This document shows positions 35,850 through 44,109 of a DNA stretch of 64,000 bases, one piece after another. Every line of letters begins with the position of its first letter. Position 1 is the stretch's first letter. Both the position numbers and the translations under genes were made by a program. Source of the stretch: Halomonas daqiaonensis (GTDB lineage: Bacteria; Pseudomonadota; Gammaproteobacteria; Pseudomonadales; Halomonadaceae); NCBI RefSeq assembly GCF_900109725.1, contig NZ_FOBC01000016.1, positions 1 through 64,000 of the forward strand, in the 5' to 3' direction. The notes below the pieces were generated by a model. That model did not search any database. It worked only from the letters and a program-made list of their open reading frames with translations, and was not told where the DNA came from.

Positions 35850-36908
35850 ATGACCATGCCCCAGCCTTCCGTTTCTACCGCCATCATCGGCGCCGGTATC
35901 GCCGGCCTCGCCTGCGGCCAGGCCCTGCATTCTGCTGGCCTGGCGGTGCGCCTCTTCGACAAGGGCCGCGGCCCCGGAGGACGCATGTCCAGCCGCCATC
36001 TGCCGGGCGCCGTGGTCGATCTTGGCGCCCAGTTCTTCAGCGTACGCGACCCGGCCTTCAGGCGCAGGGTGACCGGCTGGCAGGAAGCAGGCCATGTCGA
36101 TCTCTGGCCCGACGCCTTCTGGCAGGTGACCGAGACGGGCTGGAAGCGCCACCGGGACAACGTCGAACGCTTCATCGGTACCCCGCGCATGAGTGCCGTG
36201 ACTCGCCGACTGGCCGAAGGACTCGAGGTCGTGACTGGCACGCGGATCGAGCGCCTCGAAGAGCAAGCGGGGCAGTGGTGGCTGGTGGACCAGCACCAGC
36301 AGCGCCACGGCCCCTTCGCGCAGGTAGTGATCGCCACACCCACGCCCCAGGCCGCGGCGCTGCTGGCCGAACACGAGCCGGCCCTGGCGGAGACCTGCGA
36401 GGCGGTGATCCAGCGACCCTGCTGGACCGCCTGGGCATGCTTCGATAGCCCCTTGCCGTCCCTGCCGGGGGTCGATGACGACTGGCAAGCGGTGCGCCTG
36501 GACCCCGGCCATGACCGGGCCGCCGACCCGCTGCGCTTCGTCACCCGCAACGACCACAAGCCCGGCCGCCACGGCCAGGGCGAGAGCCTCAGCCTGCTGG
36601 CACGACTGGAGTGGAGCGAGGCCCACCGGGAGCAAGAGGCCGAGGCCGTGGCTCGGCAGCTTCTCGACGCCTTCCGCGAGCGCCTGCCGCAGGGTGTCAC
36701 GCTGCCCGAGCCCAGCGATCTGGGTGCCCACCTCTGGCGCTACGCCCAGCCGGACGTCTTCGCCGCGGGCGAGGCCGTCAACCTCGACTACCGTCGCTCG
36801 TCCTCAGGGCTGGCGCTGTGCGGCGACGGCTGGCGCGGGCCGCGGGTCGAGGATGCCTGGCTTTCCGGCCATCACCTCGGCGAGGCCCTGGCGGTCGACG
36901 CCCCCTGA
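35850..36908 (+). CDS. FAD-dependent oxidoreductase (renalase/amine-oxidase-like)
   Basis: The 352-residue protein has the FAD-binding GAGIAGLACG motif (about 14-23), the following acidic residue region FDKGRGPGGRM, and a C-terminal FAD loop (SSGLALCGDGWRGPRVEDAWLSG). This pattern matches the renalase-like amine oxidases that occur in photolyase clusters. The substrate is unknown. It is the first plus-strand gene of the cluster, 22 bp before the CbiX fragment. Confidence 0.9.
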   Translation: MTMPQPSVSTAIIGAGIAGLACGQALHSAGLAVRLFDKGRGPGGRMSSRHLPGAVVDLGAQFFSVRDPAFRRRVTGWQEAGHVDLWPDAFWQVTETGWKRHRDNVERFIGTPRMSAVTRRLAEGLEVVTGTRIERLEEQAGQWWLVDQHQQRHGPFAQVVIATPTPQAAALLAEHEPALAETCEAVIQRPCWTAWACFDSPLPSLPGVDDDWQAVRLDPGHDRAADPLRFVTRNDHKPGRHGQGESLSLLARLEWSEAHREQEAEAVARQLLDAFRERLPQGVTLPEPSDLGAHLWRYAQPDVFAAGEAVNLDYRRSSSGLALCGDGWRGPRVEDAWLSGHHLGEALAVDAP

Positions 36909-36930
36909 TCCATCGCGACTGGAGACTTCC

Positions 36931-37035
36931 ATGTCCTATGCCCAGATCCTGCTCGCCTACGGCTCCAGCGACCCGAAATGGCGAGCTCCCTTCGACCACT
37001 TCGCAGAGCAGGCAAGGGAGTGGGCACGCTCATGA
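36931..37035 (+). pseudogene. 34-residue CbiX-like fragment, translationally coupled to the MerR gene
   Basis: The frame reads MSYAQILLAYGSSDPKWRAP followed by FDHFAEQAREWARS and a stop. It matches only the N-terminus of CbiX/SirB-type chelatase-like proteins (LLAYGSSDPKWRAPF), which are normally over 100 residues. A GGAG site precedes the ATG by about six bases. The stop overlaps the MerR-type regulator start as ATGA (37032-37035). It looks like a deletion remnant still kept as a leader for the regulator. A functional micropeptide cannot be excluded. Confidence 0.7.
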
Positions 37036-37946
37036 ATGACCAGGCAAGGCGCCCGGCCGACACGCCCCTATATCCGATCCGTGAGGTCTCCCGGCTGACG
37101 GGGGTGAACTCCGTCACCCTGCGCGCCTGGGAGCGACGCTACGGCCTGATCAAGCCGCAGCGGACCCCCAAGGGCCACCGCCTCTACGCCCGCGAGGACA
37201 TCGAGCGCGTCGAACGCATCCTGCAGTGGCTGAATCGCGGGGTGCCGGTCAGCCAGGTCCGCGAACTGCTCGACCAGCCAGAGACCGTGGAGACGCCGGC
37301 ACCAGCAGCCGGCGATTGGCCGGGCCAGCGTCGCCTGCTGGTCAGTGCCGTGCAGGCCCTGGACCTCACGCGCCTGGAAGAGCTGTTCAACCAGTCGCTG
37401 GCGCTCTACCCGGTGCCGACCTGCCTGGCCGAGCTCTGGCAGCCGGTGGTCCGCCAGCTCGAGGAGGGCTGGGGGGAACAGCTCGGCGACACGCTGCAGC
37501 GCCGCACTCTAGAGACCTTCCTGCGCACCCGCATCGGTACCCGGCTGCTGCATGCCAACCCGATGGGCAGGGGCCCGACGCTGCTGGTCGTACCCCTGCC
37601 CGATGACCCCGCCCCGCTGTGGGTGCTGCTCACGGCGCTGGCCGCCAGCGACCGCGGCTACCGGGTACACCTCTTCGATGCCCCGCTTCCCTGCAACGAA
37701 CTGCCACTGGCGGTGGAGCGCTTCCAGGCGATGGCCTTGCTGCTGGCCAGCGGCAAGGCGGAGAAGGCCGAGCTGGTGCGGCGCCAACTGCCACGCCTGG
37801 CCGATCAGCTCGAGGTGCCGCTGATGGCCTGCGGCCCCATGGCCCGCATCCGCGAGACCGACCTGGAGGAGACCCGCGTGGAACTGCTGGGCGATGACCT
37901 CTGCGAAGCCATGGAGCGCCTCCAGGCCCGCCTTCCCGTCCGCTGA
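37032..37946 (+). CDS. MerR family regulator with LitR/CarH-like C-terminal domain
   Basis: The 304-residue protein has a MerR winged helix (14-83, YPIREVSRLTGVNSVTLRAW) and a B12-binding-like domain (about 105-300). The histidine of the DxHxxG cobalamin signature is absent: the matching region reads LPDDPAPLWVLL. This fits class II LitR proteins (as in Pseudomonas), which act with a separate light sensor, rather than B12-photoreceptor CarH. It overlaps the CbiX fragment by 4 bp and precedes the photolyase gene by 13 bp. It likely represses the cluster, which is inference. Confidence 0.85.
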   Translation: MNDQARRPADTPLYPIREVSRLTGVNSVTLRAWERRYGLIKPQRTPKGHRLYAREDIERVERILQWLNRGVPVSQVRELLDQPETVETPAPAAGDWPGQRRLLVSAVQALDLTRLEELFNQSLALYPVPTCLAELWQPVVRQLEEGWGEQLGDTLQRRTLETFLRTRIGTRLLHANPMGRGPTLLVVPLPDDPAPLWVLLTALAASDRGYRVHLFDAPLPCNELPLAVERFQAMALLLASGKAEKAELVRRQLPRLADQLEVPLMACGPMARIRETDLEETRVELLGDDLCEAMERLQARLPVR

Positions 37947-37959
37947 ATCGGAGCCGCCC

Positions 37960-39378
37960 ATGACCTACCCCGTGATCGTCTGGTTCCGCAGTGACCTGCG
38001 CATTCACGACAACACCGCCCTGGCCGCGGCCGACCGCCAGGGCCCCGTAATCGCCGTGTTCCTGCGCAGCCTTCCCCACTGGCAGCGCCACGGCCACGGC
38101 GCCAACAAGCTCGATTTCTGGGGCCGCGGGGTGGCCGCCCTGGGCGATAGCCTGAGCGGCCTGGGGATCCCGCTGCTGCACCACGACATCGACGACTTCG
38201 CCGAGGCCCCGGCGACCCTGCTGGACATCGCCCGGGAGACAGGTGCCGCCGCCCTGCACTTCAACCGCGAATACCCGGTGGACGAACTGGCCCGTGACGC
38301 CGCAGTGATCGATGCCTTCGCAGAGGCGGGCCTCACCGCCACCGGCCACCACGACGCCGTGGCCTTCGCACCCGGCGAGTTGCTCACCGGCAAGGGCGAC
38401 TACTACGGCGTATTCACGCCCTTCGCCAAGGCCTGGCATCGCCAGCTGACGTCGGAGCGAATCGCCCTGCATGACACCCTCCCGCCCCAGGCGCGGCGCA
38501 GCATCACCTCCAACCCATTGCCCGAGCTCCCCGAACTGGATGACACGCCCATCGACGGCCGCCAGTGGCCGGCAGGCGAAGGGCCCGCCGCCGACCGCCT
38601 GGAGCGCTTCCTGCGCTTCCGCGGGCGACACTATGCCGAGCAGCGTGACTTTCCGGCGATCCGCGGCACCAGCGAGCTCTCGCCCTACCTGGCGCTGGGC
38701 ATGATCTCCCACCGCCAGTGCCTGCAGGCAGTGATGGCCGAAAACGACGGCGCACTGGCCGAGGGCGACGCCGGGCTCACGGCCTGGGTCAACGAACTGG
38801 TGTGGCGGGAGTACTACCGTCACGTGGCTGTCGGCTTCCCGCGAGTGTGTCGCCATCGCCCTTTTCAGCGCCATACCGAGCAGCTTGCCTGGCGCGACGA
38901 CGAGGCCGGCTTCAATGCCTGGTGCGAAGGGCGCACCGGCTACCCCATCGTCGATGCCGCCATGCGCCAGCTCATCACCACCGGCTGGATGCATAACCGT
39001 TTGAGGATGGTCACCGCCATGTTCCTCAGCAAACACCTGCTGATCGATTGGCGACGCGGCGAGGCCTTCTTTTTACGTCATCTAGTGGACGGCGAGTTCT
39101 GCGCCAACAACGGCGGCTGGCAGTGGGCCGCCTCCACCGGTACCGACGCCGCACCCTACTTCCGCATCTTCAATCCCACGACCCAGTCGATACGCTTCGA
39201 CCCCGACGGCCGTTTCCTCGCCGAGTGGCTGCCGGAATTAGCCGAGCTGCCGGCGAAGGCGCGTCATGCACCTCCCAAGGACCTGCTGGGTGACGTCGAC
39301 TACCCGCCCCCCATCGTCGACCACCGCGCCGCCCGGGCCCGCGCCCTGGAAGCCTTCAAGGCCCTGAACAAGGACTGA
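37960..39378 (+). CDS. phrB: Deoxyribodipyrimidine photolyase (class I CPD type)
   Basis: The enzyme uses blue light and FADH- to split pyrimidine dimers. At 472 residues it equals the usual class I length. Visible features are the N-terminal photoantenna domain (VIVWFRSDLRIHDNTAL), the FAD site with GRTGYPIVDAAMRQL and the conserved NNGGWQWAASTGTDAAPYFR (FAD/DNA-binding). The ATG at 37960 has a GGAG site; the frame is open upstream inside the regulator gene. It lies directly after the LitR-like gene, a recurrent neighbour. Confidence 0.95.
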   Translation: MTYPVIVWFRSDLRIHDNTALAAADRQGPVIAVFLRSLPHWQRHGHGANKLDFWGRGVAALGDSLSGLGIPLLHHDIDDFAEAPATLLDIARETGAAALHFNREYPVDELARDAAVIDAFAEAGLTATGHHDAVAFAPGELLTGKGDYYGVFTPFAKAWHRQLTSERIALHDTLPPQARRSITSNPLPELPELDDTPIDGRQWPAGEGPAADRLERFLRFRGRHYAEQRDFPAIRGTSELSPYLALGMISHRQCLQAVMAENDGALAEGDAGLTAWVNELVWREYYRHVAVGFPRVCRHRPFQRHTEQLAWRDDEAGFNAWCEGRTGYPIVDAAMRQLITTGWMHNRLRMVTAMFLSKHLLIDWRRGEAFFLRHLVDGEFCANNGGWQWAASTGTDAAPYFRIFNPTTQSIRFDPDGRFLAEWLPELAELPAKARHAPPKDLLGDVDYPPPIVDHRAARARALEAFKALNKD

Positions 39379-39407
39379 CACCCCCATCTGACACGGGAGA
39401 CCCTGCC

Positions 39408-39842
39408 ATGCGCCAGGCACCTGACCTGGAGGCCTTTTGCGCCTTCTTCAATAATCTAGACAAGACCTGTACAAAAAAGCTGTACGAGGTATACACTGAC
39501 GACGTGGATTTCACCGACCCACTGCACCACATCAAGGGCCGCGAGGCGCTGGAAGGCTACTTCCACACCCTGTACGACAACGTGACATCGTGCCGCTTCA
39601 TCTTCCACGAGACCCTGCAGCGGCACGATACGGCATTCATCACCTGGACGATGCACTTGGTGCATCCCCGCCTCGATGGCGGCCGCGAGATAGACGTCGA
39701 GGGCTGCTCGCACCTCGCTTTCGCGGAGGATGGCCGAGTTGTCAGGCACCGCGACTATTTCGACGCCGGCGCGCTGCTCTACGAGCGGTTGCCCCTGCTA
39801 GGGAGCGCGATACGGCTGGTGAAGCGACAACTGGGCCGCTGA
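39408..39842 (+). CDS. NTF2-like (SnoaL fold) protein of the photolyase cluster
   Basis: The 144-residue protein has the cone-shaped NTF2-like signature LYEVYTDDVDFTDPLHHIKG and ends RHRDYFDAGALLYERLP. Members of this family are small-ligand-binding or enzyme-like proteins; relatives are found beside photolyase, SDR and DUF1365 genes, but no activity is known. It sits 29 bp after the photolyase gene. The 5' part is AT-richer than its surroundings and contains TGTACA and TATACA hexamers. Confidence 0.85.
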   Translation: MRQAPDLEAFCAFFNNLDKTCTKKLYEVYTDDVDFTDPLHHIKGREALEGYFHTLYDNVTSCRFIFHETLQRHDTAFITWTMHLVHPRLDGGREIDVEGCSHLAFAEDGRVVRHRDYFDAGALLYERLPLLGSAIRLVKRQLGR

Positions 39843-39867
39843 CGGCCACCGAGAACGGGGAGAGACC

Positions 39868-40662
39868 ATGACCACAGCGAGCGACAGGCAACGCATCTGG
39901 CTGACCGGCGCCACCTCGGGCATCGGCCGTGCCCTGGCCGAACGACTGCTCGACGAGGGCCACCGGGTGGCGCTCAGTGCCCGCAGCGAGTCGGCGCTCA
40001 GTGAGCTTACCGCCGGGCGCGACAATGCCCTGATGCTGCCCCTTGACGTGGCCGACCGCCAGGCCGTGCATCAGGCCGGCGAGCGGCTGAATGAAGAATT
40101 CGGCGGCCTGGACCTGGTGATCCTCAATGCCGGGACCTGCGAGTACCTGGACGCCCGCGAGTTCGATGTCGACCTCGTCGAACGGGTCTTCGCCCCCAAC
40201 TTCTTCGGTGCCGTCTACGGCGTCGAGGCCGCCCTGCCACTGCTGCGCCAGGCCCGTGCCGAGGGCAGGCGGCCGCTGCTGGCCGCCACCTCCAGCGCCG
40301 CGGCCTACCTGCCGCTGCCCCGGGCCGAGGCCTATGGTGCCTCCAAGGCCGCACTGAGCCACTTCCTGGAGTCTCTGCGCCTCGACCTGGACGCTGAGGG
40401 CATCGACGTGAGCCTGATCCATCCTGGCTTCGTCAAGACCCCGCTGACCGACCGCAACGATTTCGCCATGCCCATGCGGGTGAGCGTCGACGAGGCCGCC
40501 ACGGCGATCCTCCAAGGCCTCGCCAAGCGCCGCCTGGATATTAACTTCCCGCGACGCTTCACGCTGCTGGTGCGGCTGGCGGGCATCCTGCCCCCGGACC
40601 TGCGCCGCCGCCTGGGCTTGCAAATGGCTCGCCAGGACACCGCTCCAGAGACCCGCTCATGA
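39868..40662 (+). CDS. Short-chain dehydrogenase/reductase
   Basis: This classical SDR has the cofactor motif TGATSGIG (13-20), the NAG motif in ILNAGT, and the catalytic S142/S143, Y156 and K160 (YGASK). The substrate is unknown. It overlaps the next FAD-oxidoreductase gene by 4 bp, and this pair recurs in light-regulated lipid clusters. Length is 264 residues, normal for the family. Confidence 0.92.
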   Translation: MTTASDRQRIWLTGATSGIGRALAERLLDEGHRVALSARSESALSELTAGRDNALMLPLDVADRQAVHQAGERLNEEFGGLDLVILNAGTCEYLDAREFDVDLVERVFAPNFFGAVYGVEAALPLLRQARAEGRRPLLAATSSAAAYLPLPRAEAYGASKAALSHFLESLRLDLDAEGIDVSLIHPGFVKTPLTDRNDFAMPMRVSVDEAATAILQGLAKRRLDINFPRRFTLLVRLAGILPPDLRRRLGLQMARQDTAPETRS

Positions 40663-42062
40663 ATGCCTCGCTCACTCCGCTCCACCCGCTGCGCGAGACC
40701 GCCCAACGGAGCGCCACCCGACGGAATGCCGCCCAGCGGAGCGCCGCCCGGCGCATTGCCGTGATTGGCAGCGGCATCGGCGGCATGTCGGCCGCCTGGT
40801 ACCTGTCGAGCCGGCACGAGGTGACGCTGTTCGAGGCCGCCGACCGTCTGGGCGGCCATACCGCCACCGTGGATGTGGAGCTCGAGGGGCGCCACTACGC
40901 CATCGATACCGGCTTTATCGTCTTCAATGATTGGACCTATCCACATTTCCAGCGCCTGCTGGCGAGGCTCGGCGTGGCCAGCCAGCCCACGGAGATGAGC
41001 TTCTCGGTGCACGAGACGGCCCGCGACTTTGAATACAATGGCCATACCCTCTCTAGCCTTTTCGCTCAGCGCCGCAACCTTCTACGACCCAGCTTTCATC
41101 GCCTGCTGAGCGACATCCTGCGCTTCAATAGCGAAGCGACCCGAGCGCTGGAGGACGGCCGGCTCGACCCCGCCATGACGCTGGGCGCCTGGCTCGACGT
41201 CAACGGCTTCGGTGGCGACTTCCAGCACCACTACCTGCTGCCCATGGGCGCGGCGATCTGGTCGGCCAGCATTCGCGACTTGCGCGACTTCCCGCTGCTG
41301 TTCTTCGTGCGCTTCTTCCGCCATCACGGCCTGCTGTCGGTCAGCGACCGGCCCCAGTGGCACACCCTGGTAGGCGGCTCACGCAGCTACATCCCGGCGC
41401 TGACCGCGCCCTATGCCGGTCGCCTTCACCTGGCCACCCCGGTGTGCGGCATCCGCCGCCATGCTGATCGGGTCGAGGTACGCACCGCGGGCGGCATAGA
41501 GGCTTTCGACCAGGTGGTGCTGGCCTGCCACGCCGACCAGGCACTGGCGATGCTCGACGACCCGAGCACCGCCGAACGCGAGATCCTCGGCGCCCTGCCC
41601 TATGCCGACAATGAGGTGGTGCTGCACACCGACACCCGGTTGCTGCCGCGCCGCCGGCGTGCCTGGGCGAGCTGGAACTACCGGCTCGATGGCCGCGGTG
41701 ACGATGCCGGGGTCTCGGTGACCTACAACATGAACATCCTGCAGCGCATCAGCGCCCCGCAGACCTTCTGCGTAACCCTCAACGACAGCGCTGCCATCGA
41801 TCCCGCCAAGGTGCTGGGCCGCTACACTTACGCCCATCCCCAGTTCACCCTGGCCGGCCAGGCGGCCCAGGCCCGCCACGCCGAAATCTCCGGGCCGGAG
41901 CACCGTACCCACTTCTGCGGCGCCTACTGGCGCAATGGCTTCCACGAGGACGGCGTCTGGAGTGCCCTGCGCGTGGCCCAAGCCCTGGGCTGTGACGAGG
42001 ACGACAGCCGCGAGGCGCAACCGGCCATGCCGGCATCGGCCGCCGAGGAGCGTGTGGCATGA
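40659..42062 (+). CDS. FAD/NAD(P)-binding amine-oxidase-like protein
   Basis: The 467-residue product has IAVIGSGIGGMSAAWYLS (FAD motif 37-42) and AADRLGGHTATVDV, and it ends with THFCGAYWRNGFHEDGVWSA. It belongs to the family that accompanies DUF1365 and cyclopropane-synthase-like genes, probably acting on unsaturated or modified fatty acyl chains. The first ~32 residues are a basic Arg/Ala/Ser extension made from a 15-bp repeat (40698-40757), so the true start may lie near the motif. It overlaps DUF1365 by 4 bp. Confidence 0.88.
   Translation: MNASLTPLHPLRETAQRSATRRNAAQRSAARRIAVIGSGIGGMSAAWYLSSRHEVTLFEAADRLGGHTATVDVELEGRHYAIDTGFIVFNDWTYPHFQRLLARLGVASQPTEMSFSVHETARDFEYNGHTLSSLFAQRRNLLRPSFHRLLSDILRFNSEATRALEDGRLDPAMTLGAWLDVNGFGGDFQHHYLLPMGAAIWSASIRDLRDFPLLFFVRFFRHHGLLSVSDRPQWHTLVGGSRSYIPALTAPYAGRLHLATPVCGIRRHADRVEVRTAGGIEAFDQVVLACHADQALAMLDDPSTAEREILGALPYADNEVVLHTDTRLLPRRRRAWASWNYRLDGRGDDAGVSVTYNMNILQRISAPQTFCVTLNDSAAIDPAKVLGRYTYAHPQFTLAGQAAQARHAEISGPEHRTHFCGAYWRNGFHEDGVWSALRVAQALGCDEDDSREAQPAMPASAAEERVA
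40698..40757 (+). repeat. Four imperfect 15-bp repeats at the 5' end of the FAD gene
   Basis: Four consecutive 15-bp units encode TAQRS, ATRRN, AAQRS and AARRI. They give a basic N-terminal extension ahead of the FAD motif. The origin is probably replication slippage in GC-rich DNA. Confidence 0.8.
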
Positions 42063-42838
42063 TCCGCTTGCCGCGCTCGCGCATCTATCGGGGCACCCTG
42101 CGCCACCGGCGCTTCGTGCCACGCCATCACGCCTTCGAGTACCGTGTCTGGATGGCCTGGCTCGACCTCGACGAGTTGCCAGAATTGTTCGACGGCGTAC
42201 CCGGCTTCAGCGCCCGGCGCCCGGCCCTGGCCCGCTTTCGCCGCGAGGACTATCTGGGCCCACAAGACCGCCCCCTCAAGCAGGCGGTGCGCGAGGAACT
42301 GGAGCGCCAGTTGGGCAGCGCCCCCGACGGTCGCATCTGCGTGCTGACCCAGTTGCGCACCCTCGGGCTTGGCTTCAACCCGGTATCTCTCTACTACGCC
42401 TACAACGCCCGTGGCGAGCTGCGCGCCATGCTCGGCGAGGTGAGCAACACGCCCTGGGGAGAACGCACCCGCTATGCCTGCACCGTGGCGCCTCGCCGCC
42501 ATGGCCATGTCGCCGAATTCGACAAGGCGATGCACGTCTCGCCCTTCAACCCCATGGACATGACCTACCGTTGGCGCTTCGATAGCCCCGGTGATTCCCT
42601 GTCGATGCACATGGAGAACTGGAAAGATGGCGAACGCCACTTCGACGCCACCTTGACCCTGCAGGCCCGCCCCGCCACCCGCGGCGTGCTGCTGGCCACC
42701 CTGGCCCGCCAGCCCTGGATGAGCCTGAAGACCCTCGCCGGCATCCACCTCGAAGCGCTGCGGCTCTGGCTCAAGCGCATTCCCGTCCATGACCATCCCG
42801 GCCAGAACCACCCTTCCCGTGAGGAGAGCTCGTCGTGA
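42059..42838 (+). CDS. DUF1365 domain-containing protein
   Basis: The 259-residue protein matches DUF1365 in sequence (IYRGTLRHRRFVPRHHAFEY; LGLGFNPVSLYYAYN; KAMHVSPFNPMDMTYRWRF). The biochemical role is not established. In Rhodobacter and Pseudomonas relatives, this gene sits beside a FAD protein and a cyclopropane-synthase homologue in singlet-oxygen or light-regulated units. Overlaps of 4 bp on both sides (ATGA and GTGA types) argue strongly for one operon. Confidence 0.9.
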   Translation: MIRLPRSRIYRGTLRHRRFVPRHHAFEYRVWMAWLDLDELPELFDGVPGFSARRPALARFRREDYLGPQDRPLKQAVREELERQLGSAPDGRICVLTQLRTLGLGFNPVSLYYAYNARGELRAMLGEVSNTPWGERTRYACTVAPRRHGHVAEFDKAMHVSPFNPMDMTYRWRFDSPGDSLSMHMENWKDGERHFDATLTLQARPATRGVLLATLARQPWMSLKTLAGIHLEALRLWLKRIPVHDHPGQNHPSREESSS

Positions 42839-44103
42839 ACACCCTTCGCTCCGCTACTGCTCGCCCCCTACCCCCTGAGGGCGACCGGCTGACCCGCTGG
42901 CTCAAGCCCCGGGTACTGGCCCAGCTCGACCGCCTTGAAGGTGGCGACATCACCCTGATCGACGGCCACCAGCGCCACCACCTGGGCCAGGGGGGGCCGC
43001 TGCGGACCACCCTGGTAGTCCGCCACGGCCGGGCGTGGAAGCGTCTGGCACTGGGCGGCACCGTGGGCGCCGCCGAGGCCTACATGGAGGGCGACTGGGA
43101 TGCCGACGACCCGGTGGCACTGGTAAGGCTGTTCGCCGCCAACCTGGAGCGGGTCAACGGCGAGATCGAGACCGGCACCGCCCGCCTCGGACGTTGGCTG
43201 CTCGGCGTCCTCTATGGCCTGCAGCGCAACAGCCTGCGTGGGTCGAAGCACAACATCGCCGCCCACTACGATATAGGCAACGCGCTGTTCGCCACCTTCC
43301 TCGACCACGAGCACCGCATGTACTCCAGCGCCGTTTTCCCCCATCCCGAAGCGAGCCTGGAGGAGGCCTCAACCCACAAGCTCGACCTGATGCTCGACAA
43401 GCTCGATGTCCAGCCCCATCACCGCCTGCTGGAGATCGGCACCGGCTGGGGCGGGTTGGCCATCCATGCGGCGAAGACCCGCGGCTGCCACGTGACAACC
43501 ACCACCATCTCCGCGGAACAGCACGCCTTCACGGCCCGGCGCATCGAGGAGGAGGGGTTGGGCGAGCGCATCACCCTGCTACAGCAGGACTACCGCGAGC
43601 TGGAGGGCAAGTATGACCGACTGATCTCGGTGGAGATGATCGAGGCGGTGGGTCACCAGTACCTGGGCACCTATCTGGCGACCCTGGACAGACTGCTCAC
43701 CGACGACGGCCAGGCGATGCTGCAGGCGATCACTATCCGAGACCAGCGCTACGAGGTCGCCAAGCATGAGATGGACTTCATCAAGCGCTATATCTTCCCA
43801 GGGGGCTTCCTGCCATCACACTGCGCCATCCTCGACGGCCTGACACGCCACACCTCGCTGAATGTCGTCGACCTGGACGAGATCGGCCTGCACTACGCCC
43901 GCACCCTGCGCGAGTGGCGACATCGCTTCGAGGCCAGCCTGGAGACCGTGAGCCGGCTCGGTTACGACGAGCGCTTCATCCGCATGTGGCGCTACTACCT
44001 CTGCTACTGCGAGGGCGGCTTCCTGGAGCGCACCATCGGTACCTGTCAGCTGCTGCTGGCCAAGCCAGACGCACGACCGACGCCGCTCACCGGGGCGGCG
44101 TGA
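42835..44103 (+). CDS. Cyclopropane-fatty-acyl-phospholipid synthase-like methyltransferase
   Basis: The 422-residue protein carries the SAM-binding motif LLEIGTGWGGLAIHAA. It has the CFA-family segments AHYDIGNALFATFLD and MYSSAVF, and a C-terminal bicarbonate-site region (YYLCYCEGGFLERTIG). CFA synthases add a methylene to unsaturated acyl chains in membrane lipids. Because it neighbours FAD and DUF1365 proteins, a related methylation of fatty acyl chains is also possible. GTG start with a 4-bp overlap of DUF1365. Confidence 0.92.
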   Translation: MNTLRSATARPLPPEGDRLTRWLKPRVLAQLDRLEGGDITLIDGHQRHHLGQGGPLRTTLVVRHGRAWKRLALGGTVGAAEAYMEGDWDADDPVALVRLFAANLERVNGEIETGTARLGRWLLGVLYGLQRNSLRGSKHNIAAHYDIGNALFATFLDHEHRMYSSAVFPHPEASLEEASTHKLDLMLDKLDVQPHHRLLEIGTGWGGLAIHAAKTRGCHVTTTTISAEQHAFTARRIEEEGLGERITLLQQDYRELEGKYDRLISVEMIEAVGHQYLGTYLATLDRLLTDDGQAMLQAITIRDQRYEVAKHEMDFIKRYIFPGGFLPSHCAILDGLTRHTSLNVVDLDEIGLHYARTLREWRHRFEASLETVSRLGYDERFIRMWRYYLCYCEGGFLERTIGTCQLLLAKPDARPTPLTGAA

Positions 44104-44109
44104 TCCACG

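Noticed and set aside
37630..39036. Long minus-strand open frame opposite phrB and the LitR-like gene
   Set aside because: Antisense shadow of two genes with clear motifs; no own domain.
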